Assembly (NCBI GenBank): GCA_020350725.1
Contig: CP070719.1
Location: forward strand, 567,969 to 594,478
Reading direction: 5' to 3'
DNA: 26,510 nucleotides
Source of the DNA: a bacterium
GTDB taxonomy: Bacteria > BMS3Abin14
In this document: positions 7,071 to 15,369 of the stretch, piece by piece
How positions within the stretch are numbered: position 1 is the first letter of the stretch
Layout: each line of letters opens with the position of its first letter
Notes under the pieces: model-generated
Databases searched by the model: none
What the model was told of the DNA's origin: nothing
Seen by the model: only the letters and a program-made list of their open reading frames with translations
Position numbers and translations under genes: made by a program

Positions 7071-7892
7071 ATGAGAGCGTTCGCCAGATGCGTTCCCGTC
7101 GCGGTGTGCGCCGCGGCCCTTATCCTCGGCCCGGCCTCGCTGGCCGGAGCCCATTCCTTCGCCGTCAACACCAGCGGCCTGAGCGGGCTCTACGTCACCA
7201 CGTCGGGCGAGACCCTCGAGGCCGGGACCTTTGTCGTCGGGGCGGGTATCCTCTTCGCTGACGAGGGGGATATCGGTTACACCACCTATACGGTACCCGT
7301 GACGCTGACCTATGCCCTCTCCGATGGTCTTGAGGGAGGCCTTTCCATGCCGGTGATCACCGACCTCGATCCCGACGGTGGTCCTTCCGAATCCAGTGTC
7401 GGGGACCTCCTGGTCTCCCTTAAGTACAGCGTTCAGAAGGAGACCGAGGGCCTCCCGTCCATCGCCGTCGGCGGCAGGGTCAAGATCCCCACTGCAGACG
7501 ACGAGGAGGGACTGGGCTCGGGTGAGGTCGACCTCGGCCTCTTCGCCGCCCTGGACAAGGACCTCTCAGGGGTACGGGGATACCTGAACGTGGAGTACTT
7601 CATCGTGTCCGAGCCCGACAACGGCTTTCCGGAGCAGGATCAGGTCAACTACGCCGTGGGCGTCGGCATTCCCTACAAGGACAACGTCGATTTCGGCGTT
7701 GAACTGCTGGATCAGTCCTTCCTCACCAGCCCCTGGGTGCCCGGCTTTCCCGGTTTGCAAGGCGATATCCTGCTGGGTAGCGCGTATATCGATATGCCCC
7801 CGTCCATCAACCTCGGATTGGCCGTCGGGTTCGGGCTGAGCGAGTTCGCCTCGGACTTCCTGGTGGGAGGAAAGATCTCCCTCCGCCTCTGA
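7071..7892 (+). CDS. Secreted beta-barrel outer-membrane protein (hypothetical)
   Basis: 273 residues from the ATG at 7071, chosen because AAAGGAGG sits 6 nt upstream and a Sec signal peptide follows at once (MRAFARCVPV..., cleavage near LAGAHS, residues 27-29). A longer frame from 6996 would start inside the leader. The mature protein alternates polar and hydrophobic residues and resembles the transporter-like or MetA-pathway-of-phenol-like barrels: ETLEAGTFVVGAGILF near the N-terminus, LTYALSDGLEGGLSMPV, SVGDLLVSLKYSV, GGRVKIPTAD, and a last strand FLVGGKISLRL. It has its own promoter; the function is unknown. The gap to the next gene (7893-7992) holds a small hairpin (TATCCCG/CGGGATA). Confidence 0.8.
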   Translation: MRAFARCVPVAVCAAALILGPASLAGAHSFAVNTSGLSGLYVTTSGETLEAGTFVVGAGILFADEGDIGYTTYTVPVTLTYALSDGLEGGLSMPVITDLDPDGGPSESSVGDLLVSLKYSVQKETEGLPSIAVGGRVKIPTADDEEGLGSGEVDLGLFAALDKDLSGVRGYLNVEYFIVSEPDNGFPEQDQVNYAVGVGIPYKDNVDFGVELLDQSFLTSPWVPGFPGLQGDILLGSAYIDMPPSINLGLAVGFGLSEFASDFLVGGKISLRL

Positions 7893-7992
7893 TGTAGAGG
7901 AAGGTCGTGACGAGATAAGCTTTATCCCGCGGGCCGGGATATAAACCGATGGCAGCCTTCAGGTAAACGTTTCAACTGTTAGGAGGGTACAG

Positions 7993-9129
7993 ATGATCAA
8001 GAAGAGGATCTATTCACCGGGTCCGGTCGATGTGTCGCCGCTGACCCTGCTGGAGATGGCCCAGCCCGTCATGCACCACCGGACCAAGGAGTTCGAGGCC
8101 ATCGTCGCCGAGGTGGTCGAAGGCCTCAAGTACGTCTTCCAGACCAAGGGAGATGTGCTCATCTTCGCCTCGTCCGGAACCGGCGGCATGGAGGGAGCCA
8201 TATCCAACACCCTCAATCCCGGCGACAAGGCCATCTGCGTCCGGGGCGGGAAATTCGGCGAGAGGTGGGCGCAGCTCGTGTCGGCCTTCGGCGGGGAGCC
8301 GCTGAACCTGGATGTGGAATGGGGCCAGGCCGTGGATCCCCAGCAGATAGCGGACGCCCTCAAGGCCGATCCCTCCATCCGGGCCGTCTGCGTCCAGGCC
8401 AGTGAGACCTCCACCGGCGTGGCCCATCCGGTCAAGGAGATAGCCGACATCGTCAAGGGCTACAGCGATACCCTCTTCATCGTCGACGGCATCACGGCCG
8501 TGGGTGTGATGGACATCCCCTTCGACCGGTGGGGTCTGGACATCCTCGTCGGCGGTTCCCAGAAGGCGTGGAGGCTGCCCCCGGGACTGGCCTTCGCCGC
8601 CGTGAGCGACAAGGCCTGGGCCGCGGTGGAGAAGTGCACCCAGCCCCGGTATTACTTCGACTGGGCCAAGGAGAAGAAGAACCTGGCCAAGAACACGACG
8701 GCCTACACACCGGCCGTCTCCCTCATGGTGGGCCTCGCCCAGGTCCTCCGGGAGATGAGGGAGGAGGGCCTCGAATCCCTGTTCGCCCGCTCCGCATCCT
8801 ACGCCAGGGCCTTCCGGGAGGCCATGCTGGCTCTGGGCCTGAAGTTGTTCGCGCCCGATTCGCCCTCTGATTCCATCACGGCAGTCTACGGTCCCGAGGG
8901 CATGGACGCCGGTGCCATCGTCAAGCACCTGTCCTCGAAATTCGGCATCACCATTGCCGGGGGGCAGGACCACGCCAAGGGCAAGATCTTCCGCGTGTCC
9001 CACATGGGCTATCTGGACGCCCTGGACATGGTCACCGCGGTGGCCGCCCTGGAGATGACCCTGAACGACCTTGGCCACCAGGTGGAGCTGGGCGCCGGCG
9101 TCAGAGCGGCCCAGAAGGCGCTTGCATAA
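7993..9129 (+). CDS. Class V PLP aminotransferase, probable phosphoserine (or alanine-glyoxylate/serine-pyruvate) aminotransferase
   Basis: 378 residues with an AGGAGGG Shine-Dalgarno 8 nt upstream. Fold-type I, class V: N-terminal YSPGPVDVSP, the phosphate-binding SSGTGGMEGAI, VDGITAVGV (the Asp that contacts the pyridine nitrogen), and the PLP Schiff-base lysine K191 in GGSQKAW. The family covers alanine-glyoxylate and serine-pyruvate aminotransferases. Several lineages without classic SerC use this type for 3-phosphohydroxypyruvate to phosphoserine. The next gene, 12 nt downstream, is serA, which supplies that substrate, so a phosphoserine role is the best inference. Sequence alone cannot settle the specificity. 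Confidence 0.9.
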   Translation: MIKKRIYSPGPVDVSPLTLLEMAQPVMHHRTKEFEAIVAEVVEGLKYVFQTKGDVLIFASSGTGGMEGAISNTLNPGDKAICVRGGKFGERWAQLVSAFGGEPLNLDVEWGQAVDPQQIADALKADPSIRAVCVQASETSTGVAHPVKEIADIVKGYSDTLFIVDGITAVGVMDIPFDRWGLDILVGGSQKAWRLPPGLAFAAVSDKAWAAVEKCTQPRYYFDWAKEKKNLAKNTTAYTPAVSLMVGLAQVLREMREEGLESLFARSASYARAFREAMLALGLKLFAPDSPSDSITAVYGPEGMDAGAIVKHLSSKFGITIAGGQDHAKGKIFRVSHMGYLDALDMVTAVAALEMTLNDLGHQVELGAGVRAAQKALA

Positions 9130-9141
9130 GGGAGGGGAACC

Positions 9142-10728
9142 ATGAAAGTTCTAGTCAGTGACAAGCTCTCACCCGCCGGGGTCGAGATCCTCGAGAGGGC
9201 GCCCGGACTCTCCGTGGACGTCAAAACGGGGCTGGCCCCCGATGAGCTCAAGGCGATCATCGGCGACTATGACGGACTGGTGATCCGCAGCGCCACGAAG
9301 GTCACCAAGGAGATCATCCAGGCTGGCTCGCGCCTGAAGGTGGTGGGCCGGGCCGGCATCGGAGTGGACAACGTGGACATCCCCGAGGCAACGAAGCGGG
9401 GTATCGTGGTCATGAACACCCCGGGAGGGAACACGGTGACCACTGCCGAACACGCTATCTCCATGATGTGCGCCCTGGCGCGCCAGATACCCCAGGCCGA
9501 TGCCAGCATGAAGGCGGGGCGCTGGGACAAGAAACTCTACATGGGCGTGGAGCTTCTGAACAAGACACTGGGTATCATCGGTCTGGGAAACATCGGATCC
9601 ATCGTGGCCGATCGAGCTCTCGGCCTGAAGATGAACGTTATCGCCTACGACCCCTACCTCACCGAAAAGGCGGCTTCCAAGCTGGGCCTCGAACTGGTGG
9701 ACCTGGACGAACTCTACAGAAGGTCGGACTTCATCAGCATCCACGTGCCCCGGACCGAGGAGACGCAGAACCTCCTGAATGCGGAGGCCTTCAAGAAGAT
9801 GAAGGCAGGTGTGCGGATCATCAACTGCGCAAGGGGCGGCATCGTCAACGAGGCCGACATGGCCGAGGCCCTGCAGAAAGGCCTGGTGGCGGGGGCAGCT
9901 TTTGACGTTTTCGCCAAAGAGCCCACCGAGGAGGACAATCCTCTCCTGGGGCTGGACAACGTCATTCTCACGCCGCACCTCGGCGCCTCCACGGGAGAGG
10001 CCCAGGAGAATGTAGCCATCGCCGTCGCCCACCAGATCGCCGACTACCTCGTCAGCGGCACGATCACCAACGCCGTTAACGTCCCCTCCGTGAGCGCCGA
10101 GGCCCTTCCAAAGGTCCAGCCCTACCTCGACCTGGCCGAGAAGCTCGGCAGCCTCACGTCTCAGTTGGCCGACTTCGCGCCGAAATCCGTTCAGATCCGT
10201 TACGCCGGATCGGTCCGGGACCTTCCCCTCGAACCGGTGACCATCAGCGTACTGAAGGGGGTCATGGAACCGGTCCTGGGAGTCGGCGCCGTGAACTTCG
10301 TCAACGCTCCCGTCCTGGCCGAGGACAGGGGGCTGAAGTACACCGAGACCAAGAGCTCAGAGTCGGAGGATTACAGCAATCTCATCGAAGTGACCCTGGT
10401 AGCCAACGGCAAGGAGATGTCGGCTGCAGGCTTCATCTTCGAGGGACGGGAATCACGGATCATCCGCATCGGGCGCTTCTCCATGGAGGCCAGGCCCGAG
10501 GGTCACGTGCTGGTTCTCTCCAACGAGGACCGACCGGGTGTCATCGGCAACCTGGGCAAGACACTCGGCGATCACGGCATCAATATCGCCAGCATGCAGA
10601 TCGGCCGCGACAAGCCCGGCGGGGAGGCCCTGTCCTTCCTCCAGGTCGATTCCGAACCCGGCGAGGATGTCCTGAAAGCCCTGAAGAAACTCCCGCATAT
10701 CAAGACCGTCACCAAGGTGGAGTTCTAG
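9142..10728 (+). CDS. serA: D-3-phosphoglycerate dehydrogenase, long form with ACT domain
   Basis: 528 residues. It oxidises 3-phosphoglycerate to 3-phosphohydroxypyruvate, the first step of serine synthesis. Domains: substrate-binding (1-100 and 285-320), the NAD-binding Rossmann core with GLGNIG (147-152), an intervening domain (about 320-450), and a C-terminal ACT domain (HVLVLSNEDRPGVIGNLG onward, to 528) for feedback control by serine. Catalytic residues are R231 (NCARGG), E260 (AKEP) and H279 (PHLGAS). The Shine-Dalgarno is GGGAGGGG. It sits 12 nt after the aminotransferase, surely the same operon, and is followed by a terminator. Confidence 0.97.
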   Translation: MKVLVSDKLSPAGVEILERAPGLSVDVKTGLAPDELKAIIGDYDGLVIRSATKVTKEIIQAGSRLKVVGRAGIGVDNVDIPEATKRGIVVMNTPGGNTVTTAEHAISMMCALARQIPQADASMKAGRWDKKLYMGVELLNKTLGIIGLGNIGSIVADRALGLKMNVIAYDPYLTEKAASKLGLELVDLDELYRRSDFISIHVPRTEETQNLLNAEAFKKMKAGVRIINCARGGIVNEADMAEALQKGLVAGAAFDVFAKEPTEEDNPLLGLDNVILTPHLGASTGEAQENVAIAVAHQIADYLVSGTITNAVNVPSVSAEALPKVQPYLDLAEKLGSLTSQLADFAPKSVQIRYAGSVRDLPLEPVTISVLKGVMEPVLGVGAVNFVNAPVLAEDRGLKYTETKSSESEDYSNLIEVTLVANGKEMSAAGFIFEGRESRIIRIGRFSMEARPEGHVLVLSNEDRPGVIGNLGKTLGDHGINIASMQIGRDKPGGEALSFLQVDSEPGEDVLKALKKLPHIKTVTKVEF

Positions 10729-10737
10729 GCGAACCAA

Positions 10738-10774
10738 GGCGCAGGGCCGGTGTGAGGCCGTCCTGCGCCGTTTT
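10738..10774 (+). terminator. Rho-independent terminator after serA
   Basis: GGCGCAGG (10738-10745) pairs with CCTGCGCC (10762-10769). An inner GGCC/GGCC pair is possible; G then TTTT follow. The serine pair therefore probably forms its own transcript, separate from hisZ-purA. Confidence 0.75.
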
Positions 10775-11014
10775 GCGCCTTCAGGTCTTAAACCACAGAG
10801 ACTGCGGAAGGATACCGGAGAACTGCCAGGCTAAAGGGAACGTCAATCGGCGCCCGGCGGCCTGTCTGTTCGCTGCCGTTTTATTACGGGACCCCATAAA
10901 GGGGCAAATTCCCTGTATAATAATCCAAGAACCCCGTTTCAGGTTCCCTCTGAGATCTCCGCGGAACCTGACCCTCTCCGTGTCCCCTGCGGTCAAACTG
11001 TTACTGGAGATGCA

Positions 11015-12277
11015 TTGAGTCACGGCAGGATAATCGGTCCATGGCAGCTGCCCACAGGCGTCTTCGAGATGACCCCTGACAGGGCCGCTTCTTTCAGGAA
11101 AGTGGAAAACTCCCTCCTGTCGACGTTTTCCGGATGGGGCTACCGTGAGATCCGCACCCCCGCCATGGAGTACCTGGAGACAATGGCCCAGGGGCTGACC
11201 CAGGCCGAACTCGACATCGCCTTCAAGCTCGTTGACCGTTACACCGGCCGGATGATGGTATTGCGGTCGGACGTCACACCCCAGGCGGCTCGGATGGCAG
11301 CCATCGGCCTTCAGGACCTTCCCCGTCCCCTGCGGTTATGCTACATCGCCAACGTCTACCGCTACCCTGATGACCCGGGCCACCCGCGGAGGGAATTGGT
11401 CCAGGCCGGAGCCGAACTCCTTGGTCTTCAGGAACCCCAGGCGGATGCGGAGGTTGTCGCCCTGGCCGTCAACTCCCTCAGGAGCATGGGACTGAGCGGG
11501 ATACGCATCTCCATCGGCCAGGTGCGTTACGCCAGGGGGCTTCTCAGCGAGAGGAACCTGCCACCTCAGACGGAAGACCGGTTGATGGTTGCCGCCCACC
11601 GGAAGGACTGGGCCGGGATGTCCGGCATATTGGACAGTGAGGGTATTACCGGGGGCGATCTCCGCCCGGCTCTGCTGGCCCTTACGGAGACCCAGGGCGG
11701 AGATGAGGCGATCGCCAGGGCAGAGCATCTCGCACCCAATCGTGAGTGCCGGGATGCTTTGACGAACCTGAGGACGGTCCTGGAACTGCTGCCCTCCTAT
11801 GGGATCGACCGGGACCTGATCCAGGTGGATCTGGGGGAGGTGGCCGGCTTCCGGTACCACACAGGAGTCGTTTTCGCCGGGTTCGTGTCCGGTGCCGGAA
11901 GGGCTGTCCTCAGGGGAGGGCGATATGACCACCTGGCGGGCAGATTCGGAAACCCGGATCCGGCCACCGGTTTCGCCATCGACATTCTGGAACTGGTCGA
12001 GATCGCCTCGGGTAGAGTCGAAATGGTTCCATCGATCGATTACATGCTGGTCAACCGGACGGGAGATCGGGCAAAAGGGCTGCGTATCGCCGTGGAACTG
12101 AGGAACAGGGGACGTAATATACTGTGCCTGATCCGGGACCTGCCGCAGGAACGGCTTCTTCCCTATGCAAAGGCCCACAGTATTAAAAAGGCTCTTATCC
12201 TGGAAGGCGATGGGAGTTTACATTGCCTGGACCCGTCAAGCGGAGAACCTTCAGCGTGTGATCTGGAGGAGCTGTAA
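11015..12277 (+). CDS. hisZ: ATP phosphoribosyltransferase regulatory subunit
   Basis: 420 residues. It is a class II aminoacyl-tRNA-synthetase-like subunit that activates the short-form HisG in the first step of histidine synthesis. Visible parts: LPTGVFEMTPDRA at the N-terminus, the motif-2-like VLRSDVTPQAARMA, LCYIANVYRY, and the motif-3 region VLRGGRYDHLAGRFGNPDPATGFAI. The HisRS-specific histidine-binding LDYYTG is replaced by FRYHTG, as expected for HisZ. A C-terminal part of about 90 residues (IDYMLVNRTGD to the end) is longer than in many HisZ and resembles an HisRS anticodon-binding remnant. The start is a TTG preceded by GGAG at 5 nt; the in-register ATG upstream is blocked by a stop. 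hisZ next to purA is a common proteobacterial arrangement. It implies a short HisG elsewhere. Confidence 0.85.
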   Translation: MSHGRIIGPWQLPTGVFEMTPDRAASFRKVENSLLSTFSGWGYREIRTPAMEYLETMAQGLTQAELDIAFKLVDRYTGRMMVLRSDVTPQAARMAAIGLQDLPRPLRLCYIANVYRYPDDPGHPRRELVQAGAELLGLQEPQADAEVVALAVNSLRSMGLSGIRISIGQVRYARGLLSERNLPPQTEDRLMVAAHRKDWAGMSGILDSEGITGGDLRPALLALTETQGGDEAIARAEHLAPNRECRDALTNLRTVLELLPSYGIDRDLIQVDLGEVAGFRYHTGVVFAGFVSGAGRAVLRGGRYDHLAGRFGNPDPATGFAIDILELVEIASGRVEMVPSIDYMLVNRTGDRAKGLRIAVELRNRGRNILCLIRDLPQERLLPYAKAHSIKKALILEGDGSLHCLDPSSGEPSACDLEEL

Positions 12278-12319
12278 ATAAACAGGAAAAAAAGAAACGG
12301 TGGGAGTTCAAAGGGTTAA

Positions 12320-13681
<1,362 letters not shown>

Positions 13682-13813
13682 GGGTTTTGCGGGTGGCCAG
13701 AGCCTGGTGTCGAGTGGTTTAATGTAAGGTGCGCCCTGTGACGGGTTGCGGGCGGCAGAAATAAAAGATCAGGTCTTTCCGGCCGCCGGTCAACGGAAAC
13801 GTCCTCGCAGAGC

Positions 13814-13842
13814 TTGACAAAAGCACCGGCAAATATTAGAAA
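13814..13842 (+). promoter_or_regulatory. Probable promoter for tRNA-Lys
   Basis: TTGACA (13814-13819), a 17-nt spacer, then TAGAAA (13837-13842); the -10 is imperfect. It ends 14 nt before the mature 5' end of tRNA-Lys. Confidence 0.5.
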
Positions 13843-13856
13843 GTCTAACGTTTTGC

Positions 13857-13933
13857 GAGCCCGTAGCTCAGTCCGGTAGAGCAGCGGACTTTTAATCCGT
13901 CGGTCGAAGGTTCGAATCCTTCCGGGCTCACCA
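13857..13933 (+). tRNA. tRNA-Lys (anticodon UUU)
   Basis: Full cloverleaf: acceptor stem GAGCCCG/CGGGCTC, discriminator A, encoded CCA, D-arm starting TAGCTCAG, anticodon loop CTTTTAA (anticodon TTT), T-arm with GGTTCGAATCC. 77 nt. Confidence 0.97.
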
Positions 13934-14032
13934 GATCTTTGCACGATATGTCCCGGAAGGATGAGAACCGGCCGTCAGGCCCTGGTGAGCTTGTCCTGAG
14001 CCCGTTGGTGTTTGGTTTCCTGTGGCGAAGGA

Positions 14033-14053
14033 AATCCTTCCGGGCTCACCAGA
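14033..14053 (+). repeat. Duplicated tRNA-Lys 3' end (att-like remnant)
   Basis: 21 nt identical to 13915-13935, covering the 3' half of the T-arm, the acceptor 3' strand and CCA of tRNA-Lys. A preceding GGCGAAGG also matches the T-arm 5' strand, with a small deletion. The 97 nt between the copies contain inverted fragments of the same tRNA end (CCGGAAGGAT, TGGTGAGC). Confidence 0.75.
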
Positions 14054-14079
14054 AATTTTCTCCGGAAGGAGAAAATTTC
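14052..14079 (+). other. Perfect 12-bp hairpin after the tRNA duplicate
   Basis: GAAATTTTCTCC, loop GGAA, GGAGAAAATTTC. There is no T run after it. It may be a processing or transcription signal, or a by-product of the duplication. Confidence 0.7.
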
Positions 14080-14167
14080 AGTTTGTAGTTTCTAGTTTCT
14101 GGTTTCTAGTTAATCATATGATCCAGATCATCAAGTATTCTAAACCCTAGACACTAGAAACAGTTTT
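14080..14167. repeat. Facing AGTTTCT and CTAGAAA heptamer arrays
   Basis: Left array 14080-14107: AGTTTGT, AGTTTCT, AGTTTCT, GGTTTCT. Right array 14140-14160: CTAAACC, CTAGACA, CTAGAAA, the approximate reverse complement. A 32-nt spacer lies between. It fills the gap between the tRNA-Lys duplicate and tRNA-Glu. Confidence 0.7.
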
Positions 14168-14170
14168 TCA

Positions 14171-14248
14171 GTCCCCTTCGTCTAGTCAGGCCCAGGACAC
14201 CAGCCTTTCACGTTGGCGACACGGGTTCAAATCCCGTAGGGGACGCCA
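14171..14248 (+). tRNA. tRNA-Glu (anticodon UUC)
   Basis: Acceptor GTCCCCT/AGGGGAC, discriminator G, encoded CCA, anticodon stem CCAGC/GTTGG with loop CTTTCAC (anticodon TTC), T-arm ACGGGTTCAAATCCCGT. 78 nt, close to the classic bacterial tRNA-Glu. Confidence 0.96.
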
Positions 14249-14253
14249 CCAAT

Positions 14254-14286
14254 AAAACGGCCCGGGTTGCTTACCCGGGCCGTTTT
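14254..14286 (+). terminator. Terminator after tRNA-Glu(UUC)
   Basis: Perfect 14-bp stem AAAACGGCCCGGGT / ACCCGGGCCGTTTT around a 5-nt loop (TGCTT), with the T run inside the stem end. It starts 6 nt after the CCA. Confidence 0.9.
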
Positions 14287-14409
14287 CGCATCGTTGCATG
14301 GGAGTAGGGTGCAACGGAGTTTCAGGCGCCGGGATCGATCCTGGATCCTGTCTCCTGACTCCCGAATTCTACCCTGTAACCTTTGCTTGCCTTTTCCGTA
14401 AGAGATGTT

Positions 14410-14487
14410 GTCCCTGTCGTCTAGTAAGGCCCAGGATACTGGTCCCTCAAACCGGTGACACGGGTTCAAATCCCGTCAGGGACGCCA
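14410..14487 (+). tRNA. tRNA-Glu (anticodon CUC) with unusual C33
   Basis: Acceptor GTCCCTG/CAGGGAC, discriminator G, encoded CCA, T-arm identical to the preceding tRNA-Glu. The anticodon stem CTGGT/ACCGG encloses loop CCCTCAA: anticodon CTC at 34-36, but position 33 is C instead of the nearly universal U. Otherwise it is intact. It is a functional isoacceptor or a degenerate copy. Confidence 0.88.
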
Positions 14488-14494
14488 AAAATAA

Positions 14495-14523
14495 CACGGC
14501 CCAGGGCGATTACCTGGGCCGTG
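14495..14523 (+). terminator. Hairpin terminator after tRNA-Glu(CUC)
   Basis: Perfect 11-bp stem CACGGCCCAGG / CCTGGGCCGTG with a 7-nt loop. The tail CTTGTAT is poor in T. Position and stem parallel the terminator of the preceding tRNA-Glu. Confidence 0.65.
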
Positions 14524-14526
14524 CTT

Positions 14527-14624
14527 GTATCGGGGTATGGGAGTATCGGGGTATCGGAGCTCCAAGAGTTTTTCACTCCCGTTGTTTGATTCTTCTGGAT
14601 ACTGAATACTGACTCCTGAATACC
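14527..14624. repeat. GTATCGGG and TACTGAA heptamer arrays
   Basis: About four 7/8-nt TATCGGG/GTATGGG units lie near 14527-14560. TTCTGGA, TACTGAA, TACTGAC, TCCTGAA lie in register at 14593-14620. The second array ends 15 nt from the stop codon of the convergent SYLF gene. Confidence 0.65.
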
Positions 14625-14634
14625 TTTGGCTGAA

Positions 14635-15201
14635 TTACTTCACTTCCAGCTTCTGCATCTTGGATCCCTCGAGGGTGAGGTTGTACATCAGGCCCGCCTG
14701 CCCGAAGACGAAGCCGACGATGGGCTCCTTGATGTTGGTGGTGTCGATGGAGCCGCCTGCGCCGATGTCCACCAGGGCCACCGAACCGTCGACGCCGACT
14801 TCCCAGCCGCTGCTTTTCCGGAACTTGGCCAGGGAGTCCGCAGTGAGGAACATGATGACGATGGTCTTCTTCTGGCCCCCCAGCTGGAGTCCTATGGACG
14901 CTGCCGATGTGGAGTAATAATCCACTGTCTTTCCACCCATCAGCAGGGCACCCTTTCCGTGCTCCGCTCCTATGCCGATGCCGGCCTTGTAGACCCTGGG
15001 AAAGACCAGGACACCGTTGGCCTGATCCAACAGTTTGACGCCGCCCTTGACCTCCTTCCGAAACTGAGCCAGGGCTTCAACGACCTCGGCGTCGATCTTT
15101 GCGGCCGTCTTGGCACTGATGGCGAAAGCCGGTGCCGCCAGGGCGGCCGTCAGAATGATGGAGAGGGTCAGTGCCTTTAGTTGACGAGATGTCAGTCCCA
15201 T
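14635..15201 (-). CDS. SYLF (Ysc84-type) lipid-binding domain protein, exported
   Basis: About 188 residues with a signal peptide (MGLTSRQLKAL..., hydrophobic core, APAFA cleavage near residue 29). The rest is one SYLF domain: GVLVFPRVYKAGIGIGAEHGKGALL, YYSTSAASIGLQLGGQKKTIVIMFL, WEVGVDGSVALVDIGAGGSID and IVGFVFGQAGLMYNLTLEGSKM, all typical blocks. Family members bind phospholipids; in bacteria they are periplasmic or envelope proteins of unclear role. AAAGGAGG lies 8 nt before the ATG at 15201; another ATG at 15207 is only 2 nt from it, so 15201 is preferred. It is convergent with the tRNA cluster. Confidence 0.9.
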   Translation of the reverse strand: MGLTSRQLKALTLSIILTAALAAPAFAISAKTAAKIDAEVVEALAQFRKEVKGGVKLLDQANGVLVFPRVYKAGIGIGAEHGKGALLMGGKTVDYYSTSAASIGLQLGGQKKTIVIMFLTADSLAKFRKSSGWEVGVDGSVALVDIGAGGSIDTTNIKEPIVGFVFGQAGLMYNLTLEGSKMQKLEVK

Positions 15202-15243
15202 GGACATAACCTCCTTTATAGAGATTGATGTGATGTTTCCTTA

Positions 15244-15369
15244 ACTCTAATGCCCAATGACGCCAATGTCTAATCTCTAATACTCCAATCTCTAATGCTC
15301 CAATGCTCTAATCTCTAATGTTCTAATCTCTAATGCTCTATTATCTCATTCCCCATCTCCTATCTCTTC
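15244..15369. repeat. Long TCTAATG/CTCCAATG 7/8-nt array
   Basis: About 15 degenerate units (TCTAATCTC, TAATGCTC, CAATGCTC and similar) fill the whole space between the SYLF gene leader and the end of the GT39 gene. It is the same family as 6731-6946. The GT39 stop codon (TAG on the minus strand) falls inside the edge of the array. Confidence 0.8.

Noticed and set aside
8014-9078. 354-residue minus-strand open frame
   Set aside because: Shadow of the class V aminotransferase on the other strand; long antisense frames are expected in GC-rich genes.
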